A stretch of 64,000 nt of DNA from Alphaproteobacteria bacterium (GCA_019245415.1 JAFARO010000004.1:806001-870000), one strand, 5' to 3'; shown: positions 8,519-17,710, counted from the first letter of the stretch. Program-made: numbers and translations. Notes: generated from the sequence alone by a model not told the origin.

Positions 8519-10522
8519 TCAAGGCGCGATTCGCAAGCCCCTTTCGGCCACATCGGTGCGGGATTCCGCCTCCGACTTGATGCGGGCGATGAAGGTTTCC
8601 AGTGCCATGGGCCCCAGATCCTTGCCCGAGCGCAGGCGCACGGCCACCTTTCCCTCCGCCGCCTCGCGCTCGCCCACCACCAGCATGTAGGGGATCTTCT
8701 GAAGCTGGGCGTCGCGGATCTTCTTCTGCATCCGCTCGGCCGACAGATCGACGTCGACCCGCAGGCCGGCCGTGCCGTTCACCACCGGCGCCTCGAAAAG
8801 CTTGCGCCGGACCTCCTCGGCATAGGCGTTGGCCTTTTCGCTGATCGGAACGACGCGCGCCTGAACCGGCGCCAGCCAGACCGGAAAGGCGCCGGCATAG
8901 TGCTCGGTGAGGAACGCGGTAAAGCGTTCATGCGTGCCCAAGGGCGCGCGGTGGATGACATAGACCGGGTGCTCCGCGCCGTCCTCGCCGATATAGGTGA
9001 GATTGAAGGTCTGGGTGGCCAGGAAATCGAGCTGGTTGGTCGAGATCGCGTATTCGGTGCCGATCACCGACTTGATCATGAAATCGACCTTCGGCCCGTA
9101 GAACGCCGCCTCGCCCCGAGCCTCGACATAGGGATAGCCGGACTCCTTCATCGCCTCCTTGATGATCTCCATCGCGGTCAGCCATTTGTCGGGTTGGTCG
9201 ACGTATTTCTCGAGCTTGTTCAAATCGGGCAGCGAGAACCGCATGTAGTAATCCTTGATGCCCATGAGATCGTAGTAGCGCGCATGCAGGTGCATGACGC
9301 GGACGAACTCGTCCTTCGCCTGGTCGTGGCGGCAATAGATATGGGCGTCGTTCATGCAAAAACCGCGCACCCGCATCAGGCCCGACAATCCGCCGGAGGC
9401 TTCGTAGCGATAGTCCTGCGCGTATTCGGTGATGCGCAGCGGCAGCTCGCGATACGAATGCCGCGTCGCACCGTAGACGAGATGATGGAACGGGCAATTC
9501 ATCGGCCGCAGGTAATAATTCTCACCGTCGATATCGAGCGGCGCGTACATGTCGTCCTTGTAGTAGGGCAAGTGGCGCGAACGATAGAACAGCGCCTCCT
9601 TGGTGATCTGGGGCGTGGCGACGCGCTTGTAGCCTTCCTTGCGCTCCTCCTGTACCGCCAGGAATTCGAGCTCCTGGCGGATCACCATGCCGTTGGGCAG
9701 CCACAGAGGCAATCCGGCGCCGACATCGGGCGAGAACGTGAAGAGCTCCAGTTCCTTGCCGATGCGGCGGTGGTCGCGCTTCTCCTGCTCCTCGAGCCGC
9801 AGCAGGTAGGCATCGAGCTCCTTCTTGTCGCGCCAGGCGGTGCCGTAGATGCGCTGGAGCTGCGCGTTGTTCGAGTCGCCGCGCCAATAGGCGCCCGCGA
9901 TCTTGGTGAGCTTGAACGCGTCGCCGATCTTGGCTGTCGAGGCGAAATGCGGTCCCCGGCAGAGATCGTGCCAGTCGCCATGCCAATAGAGCGAAACCTC
10001 CTCGCCGGCGGGAATGCCCTCGATCAGCTCAGCCTTGTATGCCTCGCCCATGCCCTTGAAGTGGGCGATCGCCTTGTCGCGCGGCCACACTTCGCGCCGC
10101 GTCGGCAGGTCGCGGGCGATGATCTCGCGCATCCTGGCTTCGATCCTGGGCAGGTCGTCGGGCGTGAAGGGCGTTTCGCGCGCAAAGTCGTAGTAGAAGC
10201 CGTCCTCGATCGCCGGGCCGATGGTCACCTGGGTTCCCGGGTACAGCTCCTGGACCGCCATCGCCAGGACATGCGCCATGTCGTGGCGGATCAGCTCCAG
10301 CGCCTCGGTGTCTTTGCGGGTGATGATCCGGAGCTTGGCGTCGTGCTCGATCGGGCGGAACAGGTCCCATTGCACGCCGTCGACTTCGGCCACCAGCGCC
10401 GCCTTGGCGAGGCCGGGCCCGATTGCGGCGGCAACCTCTCCGGCCGTCACGCCGCGCGCGAACGTCATCGCCTTGCCGTCGGGCAGGGTGATGGTGATAT
10501 CGGGCTGGGCGGCGGCGGACAC
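8519..10522 (-). CDS. thrS: Threonyl-tRNA synthetase
   Basis: The 667-aa enzyme charges tRNA-Thr. It has the N-terminal TGS domain (ITLPDGKAMTFARGVT), the editing domain with the HxxxH zinc motif (HDMAHVLA, about residue 80), the class II catalytic core (motif 2 around LPLRITEYAQDYRYE) and a C-terminal anticodon-binding domain. The start is GTG at 10522, preceded by GAGGAG nine bases upstream. infC follows after about 150 bases on the same strand, the usual thrS-infC order. Confidence 0.97.
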   Translation of the reverse strand: MSAAAQPDITITLPDGKAMTFARGVTAGEVAAAIGPGLAKAALVAEVDGVQWDLFRPIEHDAKLRIITRKDTEALELIRHDMAHVLAMAVQELYPGTQVTIGPAIEDGFYYDFARETPFTPDDLPRIEARMREIIARDLPTRREVWPRDKAIAHFKGMGEAYKAELIEGIPAGEEVSLYWHGDWHDLCRGPHFASTAKIGDAFKLTKIAGAYWRGDSNNAQLQRIYGTAWRDKKELDAYLLRLEEQEKRDHRRIGKELELFTFSPDVGAGLPLWLPNGMVIRQELEFLAVQEERKEGYKRVATPQITKEALFYRSRHLPYYKDDMYAPLDIDGENYYLRPMNCPFHHLVYGATRHSYRELPLRITEYAQDYRYEASGGLSGLMRVRGFCMNDAHIYCRHDQAKDEFVRVMHLHARYYDLMGIKDYYMRFSLPDLNKLEKYVDQPDKWLTAMEIIKEAMKESGYPYVEARGEAAFYGPKVDFMIKSVIGTEYAISTNQLDFLATQTFNLTYIGEDGAEHPVYVIHRAPLGTHERFTAFLTEHYAGAFPVWLAPVQARVVPISEKANAYAEEVRRKLFEAPVVNGTAGLRVDVDLSAERMQKKIRDAQLQKIPYMLVVGEREAAEGKVAVRLRSGKDLGPMALETFIARIKSEAESRTDVAERGLRIAP

Positions 10523-10682
10523 GGAAAAGCACTCCTCAGGGCTGTGGAAACCGGGGCGGGACCATCTCCACCGGGGTCGCGGAAGTCAAGGCGAGCCGCA
10601 CATTTGCGTGCGGCGCGTTGAACTTCGGGGCCGCCGGGATCATTATTCCCCCGCGAGGGGTCGCGAAGTTTCGGAGACGAGC

Positions 10683-11030
10683 ATGAGAACTCTAGTTTCA
10701 GCGCTGACCGCGGCGGCGATCGGCGCCGGCGCGCTGTCGCCCGCGGTGGCCGCGCCGGTCTGCTTGACGTCCTACCTGATCGACCACAGCAGCGTGAAGG
10801 ATCCGCAGACGCTGCTGTTCTACATGAAGGACGGTTCGGTCTATGCCAACCATCTCCTGGCGGCCTGTCCGGGCCTCAATTTCCACGGCTATGTCATGAA
10901 CATCCGCGGCGGCAATGCGCAGATCTGCTCCAACCAGGAGAGCATCTCCGTGCTGGTGACGCACGAGGTCTGCCAGATGGGTGCCTTCACGCCCTACGAG
11001 CCGGCGGCAAAGACGCCGACCAAGGGCTGA
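10683..11030 (+). CDS. Small secreted protein
   Basis: The 115-aa product has a clear signal peptide (MRTLVSALTA to a cleavage site near AVA-AP at residue 23) and a mature part with four cysteines (CLTSY, CPGL, CSNQ, CQMG), suggesting a compact disulfide-bonded periplasmic domain. The motif-free sequence resembles short conserved proteins such as the DUF6491 group, but that match is only an impression. It opens a run of secreted proteins that continues on the other strand up to 14 kb. Confidence 0.7.
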   Translation: MRTLVSALTAAAIGAGALSPAVAAPVCLTSYLIDHSSVKDPQTLLFYMKDGSVYANHLLAACPGLNFHGYVMNIRGGNAQICSNQESISVLVTHEVCQMGAFTPYEPAAKTPTKG

Positions 11031-11053
11031 GAGCGGTACGCCCCGAACGTGAA

Positions 11054-11078
11054 GGGCCGGAGCGATGATCTCCGGCCC
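11054..11078. terminator. Hairpin between convergent genes
   Basis: A perfect 9-bp GC-rich stem (GGGCCGGAG at 11054-11062 pairing with CTCCGGCCC at 11070-11078) with a 7-base loop lies between two convergent genes. No clear U-tract follows on either strand, so it may be a bidirectional terminator or an mRNA-stabilising hairpin. Confidence 0.5.
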
Positions 11079-11090
11079 CATGTCGTGCTC

Positions 11091-11861
11091 TTATTTGCGG
11101 GCGAGGATGTCGATGGTCACGGCGTGCCCGTGATCGGCGTGGCAATTGAGTACGATGTTGCGCACGTTGCGCTCTTGTCCCGGCAGGTCGAAGGATTTCG
11201 GCCGGCCCTGCTCGAGATGACCGACACCGATGCTGGTCGAAGAGCCGTTGGCGAACTCGACTCGCATCGGCCAGCAGGTGGCGTCGTCGTTCAAGGCCCG
11301 CAATCCGATGCGGTCGACGCTCTGGCCGCCCCAACCCGCGAAGTGGTTCTCGCGGTCGTTGCGCCCTTCGAAACGCTCGTGTCCGAGCGTGACCCAGTAA
11401 TCCGCATCGCGGCCGCGACGGTCGCCGCCGCCGAAGACGCCCTGCCAATAGCCGCTCCAGTCGGGGCTGCGCATCCACTCGTCGCGGAAGCGCCCGACCT
11501 CGGCGGAGAGGAAGATGCGCGCGCCGCCGCGGTCCGAGCGGCAGGTGAACTGCACGTCGCGCACATGGCGCACGCCGCCGCGAAGATCGACTTCGACCGG
11601 GCGGTCTTCGCGTAGCATGCCGGAATAGACGTTCTGCAATTCGCCGTCGGCGAAATGCGCCACGATGGAGCGGCACCACACGTCATTGCCGTCGGCCACC
11701 AGCCGCAGGCCTTCCATGCCGCCGCCGAACCGCGTCCAGCTCGTGTCGCGGTCCATGTGGTAGCCGACATCGACACTGCCGAGCCGCACATAATCGGCCA
11801 TCGCCGGGGCGGAGACGATGAAGCCCGCCATCGCCGCGGCCGCAAAAGTCATTTGTTTCAT
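11091..11861 (-). CDS. Secreted protein with two related domains
   Basis: I choose the ATG at 11861 because it begins a good signal peptide (MKQMTFAAAAM with cleavage after AMA, residue 22); a longer frame upstream has no such start. The 256-aa product seems to contain the same domain twice: the first copy has VWCRSIVAHFADGE and HVRDVQFTCRSDRG, the second CWPMRVEFANGS and NVRNIVLNCHADHG. Each copy has a Cys pair, probably a disulfide. The linker is rich in Arg, Gly and Asp. The function is unknown. Confidence 0.7.
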   Translation of the reverse strand: MKQMTFAAAAMAGFIVSAPAMADYVRLGSVDVGYHMDRDTSWTRFGGGMEGLRLVADGNDVWCRSIVAHFADGELQNVYSGMLREDRPVEVDLRGGVRHVRDVQFTCRSDRGGARIFLSAEVGRFRDEWMRSPDWSGYWQGVFGGGDRRGRDADYWVTLGHERFEGRNDRENHFAGWGGQSVDRIGLRALNDDATCWPMRVEFANGSSTSIGVGHLEQGRPKSFDLPGQERNVRNIVLNCHADHGHAVTIDILARK

Positions 11862-12082
11862 AGGGCTAGTCCTTCTTGCCAGTGACATACGCCGGCAAGG
11901 CTGAGCGCTCATCGCGGCAATTTCGAGACCAGCGGCGAGGCGCGGATTCACGAGGTTTTTGGAGATATTTTCGCCTTGAGCGCGAGTCTGGAACGCACCG
12001 GCGGCTGTCTTCGAGACGCGAAAATCGGCAATTGGCGGATGCTGGCGGCGGCCTCCGCAGCGACGCAGGCCGCCGACGCATT

Positions 12083-12592
12083 CTAATTCCGCCTGTTCGC
12101 GGCGAGCCGGCCGGAGCCGCCGGAGACACTTTCGGCGCTGGCCTCGCAGGCCGGATAGGTTTCCACGCCGCCGATCTCCTGTGTCGCGATGAAGGCCGCG
12201 AGCGAACGCTGGTCGGCTGGATTGAGCGCCGCATCGAACGCCGCCTTCGCCGCGCCGCAGAAGCTCTGCATGCCGTGCAGGCCGCTCAAGGAATAGTCGT
12301 TCGCCAGTCCCGTCTTGTACGCGTGATAGGCGCTCGAGCCGCCATGGCCGCGCTGGAAGAAACCTAGCAGCGCCGCGTCGGATTCCTGCAGCTCACGCTG
12401 ATAGGACACTACGAACCGGTTATAGAGCCCGACATCGTTGCAATAGAGCGCCGCCACCATCAGCTGCTGCTGCATCGCCGCCGTCTTGAGCGCCAGCGCT
12501 TCCGGCGCCCGCGCACAGCTTGCCGCGAGGCTCTGCCCCGTCATCGCCAGCAGCGCGAGCGCACCGGCGGCAGTCTTCATTGTCGTCTTCAT
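12083..12592 (-). CDS. Secreted hypothetical protein
   Basis: The start at 12592 has a GGAG ribosome binding site; a second ATG four codons later (12580) is possible. The 169-aa protein has a signal peptide ending near SLAAS (residue 24) and a helical mature domain with cysteines at CARAPE, LYCND, SFCGA and YPACE. I recognise no family. It is the last gene of a run that includes the next two genes upstream on the minus strand (14005 to 12083), with only 40 bases to its neighbour. Confidence 0.65.
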   Translation of the reverse strand: MKTTMKTAAGALALLAMTGQSLAASCARAPEALALKTAAMQQQLMVAALYCNDVGLYNRFVVSYQRELQESDAALLGFFQRGHGGSSAYHAYKTGLANDYSLSGLHGMQSFCGAAKAAFDAALNPADQRSLAAFIATQEIGGVETYPACEASAESVSGGSGRLAANRRN

Positions 12593-12632
12593 TTGTCCCG
12601 CTCCTTGTTGGTCTTGTCTGGTTTTCCGTGTT

Positions 12633-13769
12633 TCACGATGCGTTGAGACGTTCGCAGCGGCCCGATGGCGGATCGGCGCGGTCGAGATGCGCCACGACGT
12701 TGCCGTTGCTGCCGCTGCACGCCACCCAGCGGAAATCGCGTTCCGGCTCGCGGCTGTCGACGCTCTCCAGGAGCAGCGCGAAGCCATTGGCGGCGACGGC
12801 GCCCATCTTCGCTACGCCGCCGCAATCGGCAGCCGCGTCGGTCGCGCGCTGCAGGCAATAGGCGAACTGCACGCCGAAGCCGCAGCGATTGCGGAATCCG
12901 ATGGTGCCGTTCGCGCTCTCGACGCTGAGGCAGTCCGATGCACCATGCCCGTCGGGCATCGCGGACGCGAGCGTAACTTTCGTCGCGTCGGATGGAACCG
13001 CGGGCGCGGCCGCTGTCGGCGCTTGGGCGACAGGGGGGGGTGATGCCGCTGGCTGCGCCGGTACCGGCGGATCGACCGGCTGCACGTTCGACGTGCGAAC
13101 CGCGATTGCCGGCGCGGCCGCGCCCGGGGTCGTGACTTCCGCGCCGGCATACATCCCGATCCTGTAAGGAGCGGGCTGAGCCGGCGACGGAAGGTGTGTG
13201 GCGGACTTCACCGCTGCCGGGCAGTCCGAAATGGGCGTGCGCGCGGTGCGCTTGGCGTGTTCCGCGATGCCGAGCTTGTGGGCATAGACGGCGAGCGCGG
13301 CGCGTTTTTCCGCGGCACCGAAGACATGTCCCTGCGGATACCAGGCCGAGCAGCTCGCGGCGCCGTCGGCCGCGCGCAAGGTCAACGAAAAGCCGCCGGC
13401 ACTGTTGAGGGCCAGCGTCTCCGCTCGGCCGTCGGCGAACTGGATTTCCAGGCCGTTGTCGGTCTGGCGGAAGAATCCGGTGACGCGGCCGGGATCGGAC
13501 GCATCGCTGATGGTGCCGAGGCGCTCGCCGATATAGGCGAAGGCGGTGTGTTGTGCGCCGCCATCGGCCGCGTTTAGCGCCACCACGAAACCGCCCTCGG
13601 TCGGCGCCACCGTCAACGTCGAGCCATCGACCGCCACCAGCCGCGCGCCCGCCATCGGACCGAGCCAGGAGGGGTTTTGCACGGCTCCGCCCGCGATCGC
13701 TCCGCCGCCCGCGAGCATCAGCCCCGCAAGCGCGACCGCGGCGATGGAGCCGTGCCGCGCGACGCTCAC
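12633..13769 (-). CDS. Secreted protein with Pro/Ala-rich linker
   Basis: The GTG start at 13769 overlaps the stop of the preceding gene as GTGA, indicating translational coupling. The 378-aa product has a signal peptide (about residues 1-27), an N-terminal beta-rich part with repeated VALNAADGG-like turns, a long Pro/Ala/Val linker (about residues 205-265) and a Cys-containing C-terminal domain (SDCLSV, RCGFGVQFAYCLQ, ADCGGVA, WVACSG) that is probably disulfide-bonded. The arrangement suggests a periplasmic or surface protein with two globular parts. I recognise no family. Confidence 0.65.
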   Translation of the reverse strand: MSVARHGSIAAVALAGLMLAGGGAIAGGAVQNPSWLGPMAGARLVAVDGSTLTVAPTEGGFVVALNAADGGAQHTAFAYIGERLGTISDASDPGRVTGFFRQTDNGLEIQFADGRAETLALNSAGGFSLTLRAADGAASCSAWYPQGHVFGAAEKRAALAVYAHKLGIAEHAKRTARTPISDCPAAVKSATHLPSPAQPAPYRIGMYAGAEVTTPGAAAPAIAVRTSNVQPVDPPVPAQPAASPPPVAQAPTAAAPAVPSDATKVTLASAMPDGHGASDCLSVESANGTIGFRNRCGFGVQFAYCLQRATDAAADCGGVAKMGAVAANGFALLLESVDSREPERDFRWVACSGSNGNVVAHLDRADPPSGRCERLNAS

Positions 13770-14005
13770 GTGCCGCTCCGCTGCTGGCGCAGCGACATGA
13801 TGACGATGACGCGCAGAAGCTCTTCGCGCGTCGGCTGCGTTTGCGGCTCGAAAGCGGCCTTCATCGCCAGCCGCGCCGCGCTGGCATCGAGCGCCTCATG
13901 CGAGGATGCCGGGATTTTTCCCGCGGCCGCGTGTTGCGCGCTGGCGGCGGCCGGTGCGAGCAGTACTACCAAGACTGCCGCGGTTGCGAAGTTTCTGGTT
14001 CTCAT
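13766..14005 (-). CDS. Small secreted protein
   Basis: The ATG at 14005 starts a typical signal peptide (MRTRNF, cleavage after ASA near residue 24); a GTG at 14029 would add eight residues and spoil it. The mature part, about 55 residues, is short and helical with no cysteine. The stop overlaps the GTG of the next gene, so the two products are probably made in similar amounts. The function is unknown. Confidence 0.6.
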   Translation of the reverse strand: MRTRNFATAAVLVVLLAPAAASAQHAAAGKIPASSHEALDASAARLAMKAAFEPQTQPTREELLRVIVIMSLRQQRSGT

Positions 14006-14206
14006 GATCAGCCCCGATCTGCATCCCACCCGAGGGAGATGATGCGCCGGCCGATTTCCAAGTCGACTTAAAGCCTTGGCGACGCTGAAGTGCTGCTTGC
14101 GGAGCCCGCGCAGAGTTTCTGAAATTTCGAATTGAAAGCGTTGGGAGTTGCCGCAGCCCCCGTGCTAATTTCCCAAAACGGCCGAAATCCTGCTGAAAGC
14201 ATCGCC

Positions 14207-14470
14207 ATGACGGACGCACTGCCCGACCGCCTGAGCACGAATCCCAAAAGCCCCCATTACGACGAGGCGCTGCTGGCGCGCGGCGTGGGCATCCGCTTCA
14301 ACGGTCAGGAAAAGACCAATGTCGAGGAATATTGCGTCAGCGAAGGCTGGATCCGCGTCGCAGCGGGGCGCAGCCTCGACCGCTTCGGCAATCCTATGAC
14401 CGTCAGGCTCAAGGGCACCGTCGAGCCCTATCTACGGGGCGCACCGGAACCGGGAGAAGCGTCGCCCTGA
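14207..14470 (+). CDS. DUF3297 family protein
   Basis: The 87-aa product matches my memory of the DUF3297 family: DRLSTNPKSPHYDE at the start, GVGIRFNG in the middle and VEEYCVSEGWIRVAAG followed by GNPMTVRLKGTVEPY at the end. The family is widespread in Proteobacteria and has no assigned function. The start at 14207 agrees with the usual family start; upstream codons in the same frame look non-coding. It ends 17 bases from a convergent regulator gene. Confidence 0.85.
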   Translation: MTDALPDRLSTNPKSPHYDEALLARGVGIRFNGQEKTNVEEYCVSEGWIRVAAGRSLDRFGNPMTVRLKGTVEPYLRGAPEPGEASP

Positions 14471-14487
14471 AGCGAAGGCGTCGGCCG

Positions 14488-14784
14488 CTATTTCCGCCGC
14501 GACTTCGTCTTGCGGCCGCGCTGGCTGACGTTGCGCCCGCGCGGCAGGTTCTTGGGCGCGGGTTCCTTCTCCGCGCTCGGCGTCACCAAATCGGCGACGG
14601 TGACGCGCAGCACCTTCGCCAGCCGCGACAGCAGAACGACGCTGGGATTGGAGATGCCGCGTTCGATGCCGCTCATATAGGTGCGGTCGATATCGGATTC
14701 GAGCGCCAGCACCTCTTGCGAGATGCGGCGGCCCAGGCGGAGACGGCGCACATTGCGCCCGACATGTTTGCGGATATCCATCAT
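14488..14784 (-). CDS. XRE-family DNA-binding regulator
   Basis: The 98-aa protein carries one HTH_3 domain (about residues 8-66: VRRLRLGRRISQEVLALESD, then the recognition helix region RTYMSGIERG) and a short basic tail rich in Lys and Arg. Single-domain proteins like this are usually dimeric repressors. It is divergent from the PAS-domain gene with 83 bases between the starts, so it may control both genes. The AT-rich gap was read by eye and no clean operator was found. Confidence 0.82.
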   Translation of the reverse strand: MMDIRKHVGRNVRRLRLGRRISQEVLALESDIDRTYMSGIERGISNPSVVLLSRLAKVLRVTVADLVTPSAEKEPAPKNLPRGRNVSQRGRKTKSRRK

Positions 14785-14867
14785 GCGGCAAATAAACCCG
14801 GTTGTCGGTTTTCAAACGACGGGATATAAGCATCATTAAAGCAAGTTGCGAGAGAAAGTCCATCGTC

Positions 14868-15323
14868 ATGACCGCTGGCGCCGACGGCAATCCACGCTTG
14901 CATGCGCGGCTCGAGGCCCTGCTGGAACTGTGGCGCGCCCGCTACGGGAGCGCGCCGTTGCCGGAGCGTTCGCGTTTCGGTCCGGACGAGCTGGCGCCCT
15001 GGGCGGCGCACGTCGCCTGGATCGAACGGACGGTGGACGACCGGTTCCGAGTCAAGAGCTTCGGCCTCGAACTGATCCGCCGCTTCGGCCGCGAGGCGAC
15101 GAACCACTTCGTCGAGGATCTCGCGCTCGACATCGCCACGGGCCTGCGTAAGCGGCTGCAGAAGGCCCTCGAGACCCGCGCTCCCGTGAGCGGGCGCGTC
15201 ACCATCGCGTTCGGACGGCAGAGCGCCGAGTTCAGCGACCTGGTGCTGCCCCTCGCCGCCGGCCCGTCGGGGCCGAACCGCTTCCTGGTCGCGAGCTACG
15301 AACTGCGCGCGCCGGAGATGTGA
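14868..15323 (+). CDS. PAS_5 domain protein
   Basis: The 151-aa product resembles the alphaproteobacterial PAS_5 family (PF07310): an N-terminal helix LEALLELWRARYGSAPLPER, the segment LAPWAAHVAWIE, and a C-terminal beta part ending in FSDLVLPLA. Members sense unknown ligands and lack an output domain. I use ATG 14868, preceded by GAGAG; an ATG at 14802 would add a basic segment that does not look conserved. It is divergent from the XRE gene, suggesting shared regulation. Confidence 0.72.
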   Translation: MTAGADGNPRLHARLEALLELWRARYGSAPLPERSRFGPDELAPWAAHVAWIERTVDDRFRVKSFGLELIRRFGREATNHFVEDLALDIATGLRKRLQKALETRAPVSGRVTIAFGRQSAEFSDLVLPLAAGPSGPNRFLVASYELRAPEM

Positions 15324-15399
15324 ACGCGGTCCGCGCCGCCGCTTTCCTGCCACGGCGTTCCGGCTAGAGTGCGCCGGCCGCACAAGGGCAGGAGCGGGC

Positions 15400-15942
15400 G
15401 TGATCGTCGTCGAGTTCGTGATCTTCGTGGTGTCGTCGGGATTGTTCTTCAGCGACCGTTTCCGGCACCACCTCTGGGCCATCCTGATCGCGGGCGGCCT
15501 CGCGACGGGCTCGTCGCTGCTCTTCGTCTACGATCTGGCAATAAAGCTCGCGGTGCATACCGAAGCGCCGGTCAAGGTCGTCAAGCAGGTGGTGCGCGTG
15601 CCCGTGGTGCAGCGCGTCTCGCAGCCGCCGGCTTTGTCCAGGCCCGAGAATTGCCGCGACCATTATCCCTTCCTCGCGCGCATCTTCGGTGACGAGGGCA
15701 CGACCGAGCTCGCCTTCACCGTCATGGCCGACGGCACGGTGGACGCGATCACGGTCGCCAAATCCAGCGGCTCCGACCGCCTCGACGGCGCGGCGGTCGA
15801 CTGCGTGAAGACCTGGCACTACCGCCCCGCGATCAAGGACAACCAACTCGTCGACGCGCCGATGACGGTGAAGGTGACGTGGAGTTTAGACGACGACGAA
15901 AACAAGTCCGTGGACGGACACAAATCGGCGCAAACGCAGTGA
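15400..15942 (+). CDS. TonB C-terminal domain protein
   Basis: Starting at GTG 15400 with GGAG just upstream, the 180-aa protein has two N-terminal hydrophobic segments (about residues 2-18 and 27-50), a short variable linker, and a TonB-like C-terminal domain (ELAFTVMADGTVDAITVAKSSG, DRLDGAAVDCVKTWHYRPA). TonB domains pass energy from the inner membrane to outer-membrane receptors. The linker is shorter than in a normal periplasm-spanning TonB and no ExbB/ExbD gene is nearby, so it could be a specialised or non-energising member. Confidence 0.78.
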   Translation: MIVVEFVIFVVSSGLFFSDRFRHHLWAILIAGGLATGSSLLFVYDLAIKLAVHTEAPVKVVKQVVRVPVVQRVSQPPALSRPENCRDHYPFLARIFGDEGTTELAFTVMADGTVDAITVAKSSGSDRLDGAAVDCVKTWHYRPAIKDNQLVDAPMTVKVTWSLDDDENKSVDGHKSAQTQ

Positions 15943-16054
15943 AGGGCACCGCCGCGCGGGGAACTTCGGGAACCACGGGGCGCCCGGTCACGTTTAGTAA
16001 ATGCAAGAATGGAGACGGGCGGGCCGCGAGAGTTACCCTGAAAAGGAGTAGACG

Positions 16055-16393
16055 ATGGCACGCACTATCACGCACAAATTTGCCATGCTCGCCGGCGCTT
16101 GCGCGCTGAGCCTGGCCCTGGCGCCCAGCGCCATCGCGGCCGGCGGTGGTGGCGGAGGGGGAGGCGGTGGACATGCCAGTACCGCGCCGAACGCATCCCC
16201 CTCGGGAGCGCATCCGATGGTGGCGCCCCAGGATCAGGGGCCGCAGCAGACCCCCAGTCCGAGTGCCCGCGACACGCGCTCTCATGCGCCCATGACCGTC
16301 GCCAATGCCTCGCAACCCCAACCGACGACCGGCACGCGTGTCCAGCCGAACGCGCAGCAGGCGGGGCGTGTGGATCCGCCTCCTCCGCAGTAG
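16055..16393 (+). CDS. Gly/Pro/Gln-rich small secreted protein
   Basis: The 112-aa product has a signal peptide (cleavage after AIA, about residue 28) followed at once by a run of ten glycines, then a low-complexity tail rich in Ala, Pro, Ser, Gln and Asn. It lacks any folded-domain signature and is probably a disordered envelope protein. It ends 52 bases before a strong terminator at 16446, so it is probably a single-gene transcript. Confidence 0.6.
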   Translation: MARTITHKFAMLAGACALSLALAPSAIAAGGGGGGGGGGHASTAPNASPSGAHPMVAPQDQGPQQTPSPSARDTRSHAPMTVANASQPQPTTGTRVQPNAQQAGRVDPPPPQ

Positions 16394-16445
16394 TATCCGG
16401 CAAAGACAGCCGCGACCCGTTCGCGTCTTGCGCGACAGGAAGCAG

Positions 16446-16475
16446 AAAGGCCCGGAGCGGACTCCGGGCCTTTTT
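16446..16475 (+). terminator. Rho-independent terminator
   Basis: A perfect 12-bp stem (AAAGGCCCGGAG pairing with CTCCGGGCCTTT) with a 4-base loop is followed by extra Ts, ideal for terminating the upstream small-protein gene. The first 15 bases recur exactly at 19575-19589. Confidence 0.88.
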
Positions 16476-16600
16476 GCATTTTCCTACCCGACAACCCGCC
16501 TGAGCGTGAGGCAACTTGTATCTCCATGTCGGTTTGTTCATGATGCAATCTCTTTGAGAAATGCTGCGGCAACAAACTTACATTGCATTCGGGGGATGTC

Positions 16601-17710
16601 ATGCGCGATCGGGGTGCGAGGGCCGGGACGATCCGGCGCGTTGCAATCGGCGGGTTGCTGTCTCTCGTCCTCGTCGCGCCCTGCGCGGCGCATGTGTCGC
16701 CGGGCTATTCGCACGACAGCACGATCACGACGCGCCATCCGGACTGGATGGGCGCGCTGAGAGACGACGTCCGGCTGAGCCAGCTCTCCCTGCCCGGCAC
16801 GCACGACACCATGTCGTTCTTCGGCGGCGATGCCGTGAGGACGCAAACGCTCTCGCTGCCGAATCAGCTGGAGTCCGGCATCCGCGTTCTCGACATCCGC
16901 TGCCGTCATGTCCGCTTCGGCGCCTCGAGCTACAGATTCGCAATCGTTCACGGTGCCACGCATCAGAACGCATTCTTCGACGACGTGCTGGACGCGGCGG
17001 TGAATTTCCTCAAGGCGCATCCGCGCGAGACCGTGTTCATGCGCGTCAAGGAGGAAGGCGACCCCGAGAACATCCCGCCCGGCCGGGACTTCGCGATGAC
17101 GTTTGCCCAGTACTGGGACGACGCGAGATGGCAGAAGGTCTTTTGGCAACCGCCGCCGCGAAATGGAGGGAACCCGCGATTGGATCAGATCCGCGGAAAG
17201 ATCGTGATCTTAAGGAATTTTCCGGTCTTCAGCCGCGATCCCGCTCCGCCGGAACTCTACGGCATCGATTATCGCAGTCTCCAGATCCAGGACGAGTTCG
17301 TCATGAACTCCAATTGGGATCTGTACGACAAATGGACGAAGGTGCTCAATCACCTGCGGGCCGCCGATACCGGCAGCCAGAATATCACCTATATGAATTA
17401 TCTCAGCGCGTCGCGCGGCTCGTTTCCGTATTTCGTGGCGAGCGGACATTCGAACCCGGCGACGGGCGCGCCGCGGCTGGCGACCGGACGGACGACGCCG
17501 GCGTTCCGCAACACCTGGCTGGACTTTCCGCGGGTGAATTGCTGGCGCATGTTCTGGACGAATTTCTGCACCATCGCCTTCGAGGGCACCAACATACTCA
17601 CCTACGATCGCCTGCCGGCCTTCCGGCGCGTGGGCATGATCATGGCGGACTTTCCGGGCCCCGGCCTGATCGACAGGCTCGTCGCGCTTAACGCCCGGTT
17701 CAAAAGGTAG
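16601..17710 (+). CDS. Secreted PI-PLC X-domain-like phosphodiesterase
   Basis: The ATG at 16601 is preceded by GGGGGA. The 369-aa protein has a signal peptide (residues 1-31) and the TIM-barrel signatures of phosphatidylinositol-specific phospholipase C: LPGTHDT with catalytic His68, IRVLDIRCRH, and the second catalytic His117 in FAIVHGATH, spaced 49 residues apart as in the Bacillus enzyme. These enzymes cleave inositol phospholipids or GPI anchors without calcium. The substrate here is unknown, since most bacteria lack PI. It has its own upstream region after the 16446 terminator. Confidence 0.82.
   Translation: MRDRGARAGTIRRVAIGGLLSLVLVAPCAAHVSPGYSHDSTITTRHPDWMGALRDDVRLSQLSLPGTHDTMSFFGGDAVRTQTLSLPNQLESGIRVLDIRCRHVRFGASSYRFAIVHGATHQNAFFDDVLDAAVNFLKAHPRETVFMRVKEEGDPENIPPGRDFAMTFAQYWDDARWQKVFWQPPPRNGGNPRLDQIRGKIVILRNFPVFSRDPAPPELYGIDYRSLQIQDEFVMNSNWDLYDKWTKVLNHLRAADTGSQNITYMNYLSASRGSFPYFVASGHSNPATGAPRLATGRTTPAFRNTWLDFPRVNCWRMFWTNFCTIAFEGTNILTYDRLPAFRRVGMIMADFPGPGLIDRLVALNARFKR

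Noticed and set aside
8900..10621. 573-codon open frame on the plus strand opposite thrS
   Set aside because: It is a shadow of the GC-rich thrS gene: the thrS frame has all family motifs, while this frame is rich in Arg, Asp, His and Val with no domain pattern.
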